NCBI GenBank assembly: GCA_937930165.1 | Contig: CALGVL010000052.1 | Coordinates: forward strand, 1-29,312 | Direction of reading: 5' to 3' | Length of the DNA: 29,312 bases | DNA from: an uncultured Acetobacteraceae bacterium | Lineage (GTDB): Bacteria > Pseudomonadota > Alphaproteobacteria > Acetobacterales > Acetobacteraceae | Translations under genes and position numbers: made by a program | Part shown: positions 23,184-29,312 of the stretch, piece by piece | How positions within the stretch are numbered: position 1 is the first letter of the stretch | Layout: each line of letters opens with the position of its first letter | Notes under the pieces: model-generated | Told to the model about the DNA's origin: nothing | Seen by the model: only the letters and a program-made list of their open reading frames with translations | Databases searched by the model: none

Positions 23184-23207
23184 GTTCGGGGCATAATAGC
23201 CCCGAAC
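23184..23207. terminator. Bidirectional-type terminator hairpin between the DUF1772-like gene and pheT
   Basis: The arms GTTCGGGGC (23184-23192) and GCCCCGAAC (23199-23207) are a perfect 9-bp inverted repeat around the loop ATAATA, 21 bp past the DUF1772-like gene stop and about 50 bp past the pheT stop. There is no clear T-run on either side, but the site between convergent genes fits termination in both directions. Confidence 0.6.
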
Positions 23208-23255
23208 AGCCCGCTGCCATGGATCGGCCCGCCCAGCACGCAAGGCGGGATCGCC

Positions 23256-25727
23256 TCAGGCCCGGAGCACCGCTCCCGTGGCCTTCGCCACGGCCGCCAC
23301 GATCCGGTCCGCCGCGGCTTCGATCTGCGCGTCGGTCAGGGTTGCCTCCCGCGGCTGCAGGGTGACCTGGATGGCGAGGCTCACCTTGCCTTCCGGCAGC
23401 CGCTCCCCGGCATAGCGATCGAAGAGCGAGACATCCGTAATCAGCGTCCGCTCGGCCCCACGCGCGGCGCGGAGCACCGCCTCGGCGGGCACGGAGGCGT
23501 CTACCAGGAAGGCGAAATCGCGCCGCACCGGCTGGAAGGGCGGCAGGTCCGGCGAGCTCTTCTTCCGCCGCTTCGGCTCCGGGATCGCGTCCAGGAAGAC
23601 CTCGAAGCCCACGGCGGGGCCGGTCAGGTCCAGCGCTGCGAGGACCTTCGGGTGGATCTCGCCAAAGGTGGCCAGAACCGTCTTCGGCCCCTGCCGCACC
23701 ACGCCGCTGCGGCCGGGATGGTAGAAGCCCGGCGCATCGGCGCTGACGGTGAGGGCCGCCATCGGCACCCCGAGTGCCGCCAGCACCGCCAAGGCATCGC
23801 CCTTCGCGTCCATGGCATCCATGGGCCGGGCAGGCTCCGCCCAATGGCGTGGCGTGTGGCCGGTGCGGATGCCGGCGATGACCTGCAACTGCCCCTCCGG
23901 CGAGGGGTCGCGATAAGCCCCGCCCAGCTCCGACAGGGCCAAGTCCGGATAGCCCCGCGCCGCATTGCGGGCTGCCGCCAGCAGCAGGCTGGCTACCGGG
24001 GTCGGGCGCATCTGGTCGAGATCGGCGGCGATCGGGTTCGTCAGATGCAGGGCCTCCGGCGTGGCGCCGAACAGGGCTGCTACCTTCGCGTCGAGGAAGC
24101 CGAAGCTGACGCAGTCCAGCATGCCGCGCGCTGCAAGCACCCGCCGTGCCAGCGCCGCCCGCGCCTGCTTCGGCGTCAGCGCCGGGGCGGGGATGGCGGA
24201 GGCCACGGGCAGCGACACGGGCGGCACCTGGTCGAGGCCACGGATGCGCAACACCTCCTCGACCAGATCGCATTCCGGCTCGATCTCGGCGCAACCTTCG
24301 GCGGCGGCGCGGGCGCGGTCCGGGGGCAGGGCAGGGGCCTGGGCGAGGGCGCCGGGCGCGGCGATGTCGTTCCGCCAGGACGGCACCGTCACTGTCACCC
24401 GCACCGCGTCCCGCGCCTGCACGATGAAGCCGAGGCGTTCCAGGATGCCCACCGCCTCGTCCGGCGGTACATCGGCGCCGCCATAGCTGGCCAGCCGCTC
24501 GAATCGCAGGCTGGCGCTGCGGTGCCAGTCCGGCTCTGCACCGGCGGAGACCACCTCGCTCGCCTCACCGCCGCAGAGATCCAGCATCATGCGCGCCGCG
24601 GCCTCAATGGCCTGAGGCATCAGGGCGGGGTCGATTCCACGCTCGAAGCGCGCCCGTGCATCGGTGCGGATGTCGTGCCGGCGGCCGGAGAGGGCGATGC
24701 GCACCGGGTCAAACAGCGCGCATTCGATGAAGGCTTCGGTCGTGCCCTCGTCGCAGCCGCTATGCTCGCCGCCGATGACGCCACCCAGGGCCTCCGGCCC
24801 GGCGGCGTCGGCGATGATGCCATCCTCCGGCGTCAGCGCATATTCCTTGCCGTTCAGCGCGACCAGACGCTCGCCCTCCCGCGCCATGCGCATGGTCAGG
24901 ACATTGCCCTGCACCTTCTTCACGTCGAAGACGTGCAGCGGGCGGCCGAGGTCGTAGGTGAAGAAATTGGTCACATCGACCAGCGCATTGATCGGCCGCA
25001 GCCCGATCGCCACCAGCCGGTCCTGCAGCCACTTCGGACTCGGCCCATTGCGCAGGCCGCGCAGCGCCCGGCCCAGTACCCAGGTGCAGGCGCGCGGATC
25101 GGCAATCTCCCAGCGCAGCGGCGAGGCATAGCTGGCCGGCACCGGCTGCGGCGCCCAGGGCTTCAGGGTTCCGAGCCCCGCTGCCGCCAGATCCCGCGCC
25201 ACCCCGCGCACCGAGAGCGCATCGCCGCGATTCGGCGTGACGCTGATCTCGATGACCGGATCGTCCAGTCCGGCCCATTTCACATAGCTTTCGCCAAGCG
25301 GCGCATCCGCGGGTAGGTCCACGATGCCGGTATGGTCCTCGCCCAGCCCCATCTCGCGGGCGGAGAGCATCATGCCCTCGCTCTTCACGCCGCGGATCTC
25401 GCCCACCTTCAGGGTGATGCCGGTGCCGGGGATGAAGGCGCCGGGCAGGGCCAGCACGCCCTTCATGCCGGTGCGGGCATTCGGCGCGCCGCAGACCACG
25501 GAGAGGATGCGCCCATCCCCCGCATCCACCTTCAGCGCCCGCAGCCGGTCCGCATTCGGATGCTGCACCGCCTCCACCACATGCGCGATGCGGAAGCCGG
25601 CCAGCGCCGCACCGCGGTCCTCCACACCCTCGACCTCCAGGCCGATGGTGTTCAGCGTCGCGGTGATCTGATCGAGCGTCGCATCCGTATCCAGATGCTC
25701 GCGCAGCCAGGACAGGGTGAACTTCAT
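23256..25727 (-). CDS. pheT: Phenylalanine--tRNA ligase beta subunit
   Basis: Beta subunit of the heterotetrameric PheRS, which binds tRNA-Phe, edits mischarged Tyr and supports the catalytic alpha subunit. It is 823 aa, normal for bacterial long-type PheT. The N-terminus is MKFTLSWLREHLDTDATLDQ. The tRNA-binding OB domain (about 40-150) includes HVVEAVQHPNADRLRALKV and SVVCGAPNARTGMKGVLALP. The B3/B4 editing and B5 regions follow (DVTNFFTYDLGRPLHVFD, RFERGIDPALMPQAIEAAA). The C-terminal ferredoxin-fold anticodon-binding domain spans roughly the last 95 residues (FQPVRRDFAFLVD). The start at 25727 is 1 bp from the pheS stop, so translation is coupled. It is the last gene of the rpmI-rplT-pheST operon. 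Confidence 0.98.
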   Translation of the reverse strand: MKFTLSWLREHLDTDATLDQITATLNTIGLEVEGVEDRGAALAGFRIAHVVEAVQHPNADRLRALKVDAGDGRILSVVCGAPNARTGMKGVLALPGAFIPGTGITLKVGEIRGVKSEGMMLSAREMGLGEDHTGIVDLPADAPLGESYVKWAGLDDPVIEISVTPNRGDALSVRGVARDLAAAGLGTLKPWAPQPVPASYASPLRWEIADPRACTWVLGRALRGLRNGPSPKWLQDRLVAIGLRPINALVDVTNFFTYDLGRPLHVFDVKKVQGNVLTMRMAREGERLVALNGKEYALTPEDGIIADAAGPEALGGVIGGEHSGCDEGTTEAFIECALFDPVRIALSGRRHDIRTDARARFERGIDPALMPQAIEAAARMMLDLCGGEASEVVSAGAEPDWHRSASLRFERLASYGGADVPPDEAVGILERLGFIVQARDAVRVTVTVPSWRNDIAAPGALAQAPALPPDRARAAAEGCAEIEPECDLVEEVLRIRGLDQVPPVSLPVASAIPAPALTPKQARAALARRVLAARGMLDCVSFGFLDAKVAALFGATPEALHLTNPIAADLDQMRPTPVASLLLAAARNAARGYPDLALSELGGAYRDPSPEGQLQVIAGIRTGHTPRHWAEPARPMDAMDAKGDALAVLAALGVPMAALTVSADAPGFYHPGRSGVVRQGPKTVLATFGEIHPKVLAALDLTGPAVGFEVFLDAIPEPKRRKKSSPDLPPFQPVRRDFAFLVDASVPAEAVLRAARGAERTLITDVSLFDRYAGERLPEGKVSLAIQVTLQPREATLTDAQIEAAADRIVAAVAKATGAVLRA

Positions 25728-25728
25728 C

Positions 25729-26826
25729 TCACACGCCCTCCGCCAGCGAGGGGGGCGAGAGCGGGTCGGCGCCGTAATGCCGCAGCCAGCGCACATCGCT
25801 CTCATAGAAGGGGCGCAGGTCGTTCATGCCATGCTTCAGCATGGTGATGCGCTCGATGCCCATGCCGAAGGCGAAGCCCTGCCACTCCCGCGGGTCGATG
25901 CCGCAATTGGCCAGCACCTTGGGGTGGACCATTCCGCTGCCCAGGATCTCCAGCCAGTCGCCGCCCTTGCCGAGTTCGCCGGTCTTCCGGTTCCAGCCGA
26001 TATCCACTTCCATGCTGGGTTCCGTGAAGGGGAAATAGCTGGCGCGGAAGCGCACCGGCAGGTCGGAGATGCCGAAGAAGGCCCGCAGGAAGTCGATCAG
26101 GCAGCCCTTCAGATGGCCGAGGGTGATCCCGCGGTCGATCACCAGCCCCTCCACCTGATGGAACATGGGCGAGTGCGTCGCGTCATGGTCGGCGCGATAG
26201 GTGCGGCCGGGGACGATGACCCGGATCGGCGGCGGCTGGGTCAGCATGGTGCGGATCTGCACCGGGCTGGTATGGGTGCGCAGCACCGGGCGACGGCCGT
26301 CCTCGCCGGCTGGCAGGTAGAAGGTGTCGTGGTCCTGCCGCGCCGGGTGGTGTTCCGGGATGTTGAGGGCGCCGAAATTATGCCAGTCGCTTTCCACATC
26401 CGGCCCTTCCGCCACGGCGAAGCCCATGGCGCCGAAGAGGGTGGTCAGCTCCTCCATGGTGCGGCTGATCGGGTGGATGGCGCCCTGATCGGCCCCGGCC
26501 GGCGGGTGCGGGCGAGGGGGCAGGGTCACGTCCAGCCGCTCCGCCTTGAGGCGGGCTTCCAGCGCCGCTTCCTCCAGCTCCACGCGGCGGGCTTCGATGG
26601 CCTGTTCCAATTCGGCCTTCAGCCGGTTGAGGGCGGCGCCGCGTTCCTTCCGCTGCTCCGCCGGCACCTGGCCGAGTCCCTTCAGCAGCGCGGTCAGGCG
26701 GCCGCTCTTGCCCAGCACGCCGACCCGCACCGCGTCCCAGGCGCGGAGGTCGGTGGCACCCTTCAGCTGCGCCGCGGTTTCGTCGCGCAGCCCGGCCAGG
26801 TCGTCGGCCATGCTCGTCTCGCTCAT
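25729..26826 (-). CDS. pheS: Phenylalanine--tRNA ligase alpha subunit
   Basis: Catalytic alpha subunit of PheRS (class II synthetase), 365 aa, usual for alphaproteobacteria. The N-terminal coiled-coil arm (about 55-95) contacts tRNA. Class II elements include RTHTSPVQIRTM (183-194), motif 2 region MFHQVEGLVID (221-231) and motif 3 GFAFGMGIERITML (317-330). The start at 26826 (MSETSMADDLAGLRDE) was chosen; ATG 26811 (MADDL) is an equally plausible start five codons later. It lies downstream of rplT behind an intrinsic terminator-like hairpin, and ends 1 bp before pheT. Confidence 0.98.
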   Translation of the reverse strand: MSETSMADDLAGLRDETAAQLKGATDLRAWDAVRVGVLGKSGRLTALLKGLGQVPAEQRKERGAALNRLKAELEQAIEARRVELEEAALEARLKAERLDVTLPPRPHPPAGADQGAIHPISRTMEELTTLFGAMGFAVAEGPDVESDWHNFGALNIPEHHPARQDHDTFYLPAGEDGRRPVLRTHTSPVQIRTMLTQPPPIRVIVPGRTYRADHDATHSPMFHQVEGLVIDRGITLGHLKGCLIDFLRAFFGISDLPVRFRASYFPFTEPSMEVDIGWNRKTGELGKGGDWLEILGSGMVHPKVLANCGIDPREWQGFAFGMGIERITMLKHGMNDLRPFYESDVRWLRHYGADPLSPPSLAEGV

Positions 26827-26846
26827 CTCATCCGATCCGGATAGGC

Positions 26847-26876
26847 AAAAGGGCCGCCCCCGCCGGGAGCGGCCCT
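26847..26876 (-). terminator. Terminator/attenuator hairpin between rplT and pheS
   Basis: On the minus strand AGGGCCGC and GCGGCCCT pair perfectly over 8 bp around an 11-nt loop and are followed by a T-run (TTTT, counting the last base of the stem). It lies about 30 bp past the rplT stop and 20 bp before the pheS start. It probably separates part of the ribosomal-protein transcript from pheST. It could work as an attenuator, but no Phe-rich leader peptide with a start codon is visible. Confidence 0.72.
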
Positions 26877-26908
26877 CTGCTAACTGCCTGCTGACGAAAG
26901 GGGAAGTG

Positions 26909-27283
26909 TCAGGCGGCCGGCTTCGGAGCCGGGCGGGCAGCGCGGGCCTTCTCGACCAGCGCGGCGAAGGCCTGCGGCTCATCGAAGGCGAGGGCGGCCA
27001 TGACCTTGCGGTCCATCTCCACCCCGGCGGCCTTGATGCCGGCGATGAACTGGGAATAGGTCAGCCCGTGTTCCCGCACCGCGGCGTTGATCCGCTGGAT
27101 CCAGAGGCCCCGGAAGTCCCGCTTCTTGTTGCGGCGGTCGCGATAGGCGTATTGCAGCGCCTTCTCGACCCGCTCCAGAGCCGGGCGGTAATTGGTGGAA
27201 GACCGGCCGACATAGCCCTTGGCGAGCTTGAGGACCTTCTTGTGCCGGGCATGGGCGGTGACGCCCCGCTTCACGCGTGCCAT
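26909..27283 (-). CDS. rplT: 50S ribosomal protein L20
   Basis: Large-subunit ribosomal protein L20, needed early in 50S assembly. 124 aa. The N-terminus MARVKRGVTAHARHKKVLKL and core segments GYVGRSSTNYRPALERVEKA, RDFRGLWIQRINAAVREHGL and YSQFIAGIKAAGVEMDRKVM are characteristic. GGGAGGGG precedes the ATG. The C-terminus is an Ala/Pro/Lys tail slightly longer than in E. coli. It lies 15 bp after rpmI in one operon. In other bacteria L20 represses its own operon through the rpmI leader, and a leader hairpin is present here too. Confidence 0.98.
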   Translation of the reverse strand: MARVKRGVTAHARHKKVLKLAKGYVGRSSTNYRPALERVEKALQYAYRDRRNKKRDFRGLWIQRINAAVREHGLTYSQFIAGIKAAGVEMDRKVMAALAFDEPQAFAALVEKARAARPAPKPAA

Positions 27284-27298
27284 CTCTCAGCCCCTCCC

Positions 27299-27505
27299 TT
27301 ACCGCTCGAGCCCGTAGGGCGCCCACTGCTTCACGGTCAGCCCGTCCTGGTGGCGGAGCACCTGGCTGCCGCGGTTCTGCCGCTTCGCCTTCTGCGGGCG
27401 GGCGGAGAGATTGTGCCGCTTCTTGCCGGGACCGGCGAGCACCTTGCCGGTTGCGGTGAGCTTGAAGCGCTTCTTCACCGAGGATTTCGTCTTCATCTTG
27501 GGCAT
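27299..27505 (-). CDS. rpmI: 50S ribosomal protein L35
   Basis: Small basic large-subunit ribosomal protein L35, 68 aa. The sequence begins MPKMKTKSSVKKRFKLTATG and continues GKKRHNLSARPQKAKRQNRG, as in alphaproteobacterial L35. The start at 27505 is supported by AGGAGG (27512-27517) 6 bp upstream. It is the first gene of the rpmI-rplT-pheS-pheT operon. infC, which in many bacteria comes directly before rpmI, is not here; the upstream neighbour is a divergent Hint-domain gene. Confidence 0.98.
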   Translation of the reverse strand: MPKMKTKSSVKKRFKLTATGKVLAGPGKKRHNLSARPQKAKRQNRGSQVLRHQDGLTVKQWAPYGLER

Positions 27506-27527
27506 TTCGGACCTCCTGGCCGGAAAG

Positions 27528-27543
27528 CGCCTGCGGGCAGGCG
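27528..27543 (-). promoter_or_regulatory. Leader hairpin upstream of rpmI
   Basis: On the minus strand CGCCTGC and GCAGGCG form a 7-bp stem with a 2-nt loop (16 nt in all), 10 bp before the AGGAGG of rpmI. Such a leader structure is a candidate for ribosomal-protein feedback control by L20, known in E. coli and Bacillus. Here this is inference from position only. Confidence 0.35.
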
Positions 27544-27600
27544 CGGGGCCGCGGCCGGGCATGCCCATACAAGCACCGGCGCGCGGAGATGAGGGCGGGG

Positions 27601-27629
27601 CGTATAGCGGCGGGGGCGAGGGGAGGCAA
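27601..27629 (-). promoter_or_regulatory. Candidate sigma-70 promoter of the rpmI-rplT-pheST operon
   Basis: On the minus strand TTGCCT (27629-27624) and TATACG (27606-27601) are separated by 17 bp. Each matches 4 of 6 consensus positions. The predicted start would lie near 27594, giving a leader of about 90 nt before rpmI. Confidence 0.5.
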
Positions 27630-27631
27630 GC

Positions 27632-27679
27632 GGGGGCGACCGCCAAGCCATATGCGGGGGCGACCGCCAAGCCATATGC
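27632..27679. repeat. 24-bp perfect tandem duplication
   Basis: Two adjacent identical 24-bp units (27632-27655 and 27656-27679) begin GGGGGCGACC and end CATATGC. A degenerate related stretch (CGGGGGCGAGGGGAGGCAAG) lies just before, at 27611-27630, overlapping the candidate rpmI promoter. The repeat is too short and too few in number to be a CRISPR array. It may come from replication slippage or mark a rearrangement edge. Confidence 0.9.
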
Positions 27680-27943
27680 AGGAGAATGAACCTATGGATT
27701 GTGTCAGATTATGTTCTTCCACTGCCAGTTTATAGACATTTGGTGCATGCCAGGAATGAATCTCGGGAAGCGGATCATCAGCGCTGCAGCAACCAGGGCT
27801 CTGTTTCGGCGGCATTAGGCGGCCCCTTACCGGGCCACCTGCATTGGTGGATGTCCAGCGCTTGGGTGTCAGGTTCAGGGATCAGGCCAACCCGTCGTGC
27901 GGTGATCGGCAAGGGGCGGCGCGAGAGAGGCGGAGAGGATAGA

Positions 27944-29140
27944 ATGGCCACCACAATCAATACTCCCATATCTGGTGATGGCTATCTGAACGCCAGCGAG
28001 ATAACGCAGCCCCTGACCATCAGTGGTACGACGACTCTTGGTAATAAAACAGTAGTCACCGTTACTATCGCGCCTGGTGTCACGCAAAGCTACACATTCA
28101 CGAGCGGGGGTACTACGGCTTGGTCGGTCACTTTCACTCCCGCTCAACTGACGGGCTTGGCCGACGGGACGTACACCGTCGAGGTCCGGGCCGAACCGGG
28201 GACTGGGCAGAAACAGACCGAAACAGTCAGCGCGAATCTGACGGTCCTCACCCAGCCTGACCCCGTGACGGGCGTCTATATCACTGGTTTCGATGCCACG
28301 ACCGGCGAAGCGACCTTTGAGGTGAGGGGCCTGCACGCAGGCTCCACAACTACGGTCACCTTCAAGCAGACCGGCAAGAGCGACGTCACGCTTTCCAACC
28401 TCGGTCCCGCGGGGGCCGACGGCAAAATCTTGGGCAAGGTGATGCTGTCCGGCTGGAGCAATGACGGCATCACGGCTCATCTCGCCGTCAAGGACGTGGC
28501 GCAGAATAATTGGAGCTACGACTTCTCTCCCACGATGGAGAACGACGTCGTCATTTGCTTCTACCCCGGCACCCTGATCCGCACCCCGGATGGCGAAGTT
28601 GCGGTCGAGACGCTGAAGATCGGCGACCTCGTCCTCACCGCGGAGGGCAAGGTGATGCCGATTCGCTGGATCGGCCGCCAGACTGTCTCCACCATCTTCG
28701 CCGACCCGCTGCGCGTGCTGCCTATCCGTATCACCGCCAGCGCGCTGGGCGAGAACCTGCCGGTGCGCGACCTGCTCGTCTCCCCGGACCACGCCCTGCT
28801 GGTGGATAGCGTGCTGGTGCAGGCTGGCGCCCTGGTGAACGGCACCACCATCCGCCGCGAGAGCGACGTGCCGACCACCTTCACCTACTACCATGTGGAA
28901 CTGGCCGACCACTCGCTGATCCTGGCGGAAGGCGTCCCGGCCGAGACCTTCGTGGATAATGTCGAGCGTCTGGCCTTCGACAACTGGGAGGAGCACGAGG
29001 CGCTCTACGGCGACCTCCCGCCGATCACGGAGATGGAGCTGCCGCGCGCCAAGGCGCAGCGCCAGGTCCCGATGGCAACCCGGCAGCGCCTCGCGGCCCG
29101 TGCCGCCATGCTGCTCGGCGAGGTCGCCGCCGCAGCCTGA
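27944..29140 (+). CDS. Hint-domain (hedgehog/intein) protein with Ig-like N-terminal region
   Basis: 398-aa protein in two parts. Residues 1-200 are Thr/Ser/Val/Gly-rich beta-strand sequence resembling bacterial Ig-like adhesin repeats (SGDGYLNASEITQPLTISGT, then TPAQLTGLADGTYTVEVRAE). Residues 205-345 form a Hint domain of the alphaproteobacterial Hint_2 type: CFYPGTLIRTPDGEVAVETL starting with Cys205, KIGDLVLT, MPIRWIGRQTV, then LLVSPDHALLV with His283, and HVELADHSLILAEGVPAETF. Hint domains can self-cleave before the Cys; whether this one does is unknown. There is no signal peptide; secretion by a type I system would fit but no such genes are nearby. GGAGAGG lies 6-12 bp before the ATG at 27944. 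The N-terminal half uses more A/T-ending codons than the Hint half. Confidence 0.88.
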   Translation: MATTINTPISGDGYLNASEITQPLTISGTTTLGNKTVVTVTIAPGVTQSYTFTSGGTTAWSVTFTPAQLTGLADGTYTVEVRAEPGTGQKQTETVSANLTVLTQPDPVTGVYITGFDATTGEATFEVRGLHAGSTTTVTFKQTGKSDVTLSNLGPAGADGKILGKVMLSGWSNDGITAHLAVKDVAQNNWSYDFSPTMENDVVICFYPGTLIRTPDGEVAVETLKIGDLVLTAEGKVMPIRWIGRQTVSTIFADPLRVLPIRITASALGENLPVRDLLVSPDHALLVDSVLVQAGALVNGTTIRRESDVPTTFTYYHVELADHSLILAEGVPAETFVDNVERLAFDNWEEHEALYGDLPPITEMELPRAKAQRQVPMATRQRLAARAAMLLGEVAAAA

Positions 29141-29165
29141 CCGGCTCATGGGACATTGGCAGGGT

Positions 29166-29189
29166 CCGGTGGACGTGCTCCGCCACCGG
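29166..29189 (+). terminator. Hairpin downstream of the Hint gene
   Basis: CCGGTGG (29166-29172) and CCACCGG (29183-29189) are perfect inverted repeats with a 10-nt loop, 25 bp past the stop. Outer arms GGGTCC (29162-29167) and GGACCC (29211-29216) could enclose a larger structure. No T-tract follows, so termination is only suggested. Downstream to the window end (29312) I see no gene. Confidence 0.4.
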
Positions 29190-29312
29190 GCTTCGCCCCG
29201 GAAGGTGCCGGGACCCGATCACCCTCCCACCGCGAGGAACCACGATCCGCACAGACAGGCCCGCCGGCCATCCAGTGGGGACCGCCGTCCCGCCCGCCCG
29301 TCTGGCGGCACA

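Larger units (their letters stand above)
27506..27943. other. Long divergent intergenic region with anomalous composition
   Basis: 438 bp between rpmI (minus) and the Hint gene (plus). From rpmI outward it holds the rpmI ribosome-binding site, a leader hairpin, a candidate rpmI promoter, a 24-bp tandem duplication and then an AT-rich stretch (about 27680-27780) unlike anything else in the window. The plus-strand frame of the Hint gene stays open through 27686 (86 codons upstream), but that segment has no recognisable protein features and its ATG lacks a well-spaced ribosome-binding site. No transposase or attachment site was recognised. Confidence 0.6.

Noticed and set aside
20825..23365. Very long plus-strand open frame opposite lepA (about 840 codons)
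   Set aside because: It is antisense to a highly conserved lepA gene and its translation is His/Gly/Asp/Gln-rich low-complexity sequence typical of the complement of GC-rich coding DNA. It also runs through the start of the DUF1772-like gene in another frame.
23652..25316. Long plus-strand open frame opposite pheT
   Set aside because: Shadow of pheT. There are no recognisable motifs, and the composition is as expected for antisense of GC-rich genes.
27632..27679. CRISPR array
   Set aside because: There are only two 24-bp units with no spacer between them, and no cas genes nearby.
27686..27943. Extended 86-residue N-terminus for the Hint protein
   Set aside because: The ATG at 27686 has AGGAG only 2 bp away, the added residues resemble no signal or domain, and the ATG at 27944 has a well-placed GGAGAGG.
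27875..29149. Minus-strand open frame opposite the Hint gene
   Set aside because: The plus strand shows an unmistakable Hint domain. The antisense translation is low complexity.

Overview
This 29.3-kb window is very GC-rich chromosomal DNA, packed with genes on both strands. It looks like an alphaproteobacterium, most likely an Acetobacteraceae member of the Roseomonas type. That placement is an inference from base composition, several orphan Bug/TctC solute-binding proteins, a DinB with an N-terminal Cys cluster, and a Hint-domain protein. I see no rRNA, tRNA, CRISPR array, phage or complete insertion sequence.

Left part (1-9.3 kb). A tripartite RND efflux operon (membrane-fusion protein then permease, minus strand) runs off the left edge. 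Divergent from it is an SMP-30/gluconolactonase-family protein. Next comes a tight minus-strand cluster read right to left: an amidinotransferase/DDAH-like hydrolase, a GlcD-like FAD-linked 2-hydroxyacid dehydrogenase, an MFS transporter and a two-domain universal stress protein. The first three are joined by stop/start overlaps, so they are probably one transcript handling an unidentified small molecule. A small lipoprotein-like ORF lies beside it.

Middle (9.6-20.7 kb). Plus strand: an HpcH/HpaI aldolase with a clear terminator, an orphan Bug protein, and an orphan DppB/DppC-type permease pair whose 3' end overlaps convergent dinB. Minus strand: a ROK sugar kinase upstream of dinB. Plus strand again: a TusA-like sulfur carrier overlapping a class II histone deacetylase-like amidohydrolase by 4 bp. 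Then, on the minus strand, a small membrane protein, a PRC-barrel protein and a two-domain VOC protein, followed by two convergent orphan Bug proteins.

Right part (20.7-29.3 kb). This holds translation genes: lepA, and the rpmI-rplT-pheS-pheT operon with a candidate promoter, a leader hairpin and a terminator/attenuator between rplT and pheS. infC is not directly upstream of rpmI. Instead there is a compositionally unusual, relatively AT-rich spacer with a 24-bp tandem duplication, and then a divergent gene joining an Ig-like N-terminal half to a Hint (hedgehog/intein) C-terminal half. This last segment is the most unusual part of the window.

No wholly new system can be proven from sequence alone. 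The best leads are the Hint protein and its odd upstream spacer, the amidinotransferase-dehydrogenase-MFS-USP operon, and the TusA-deacetylase pair.
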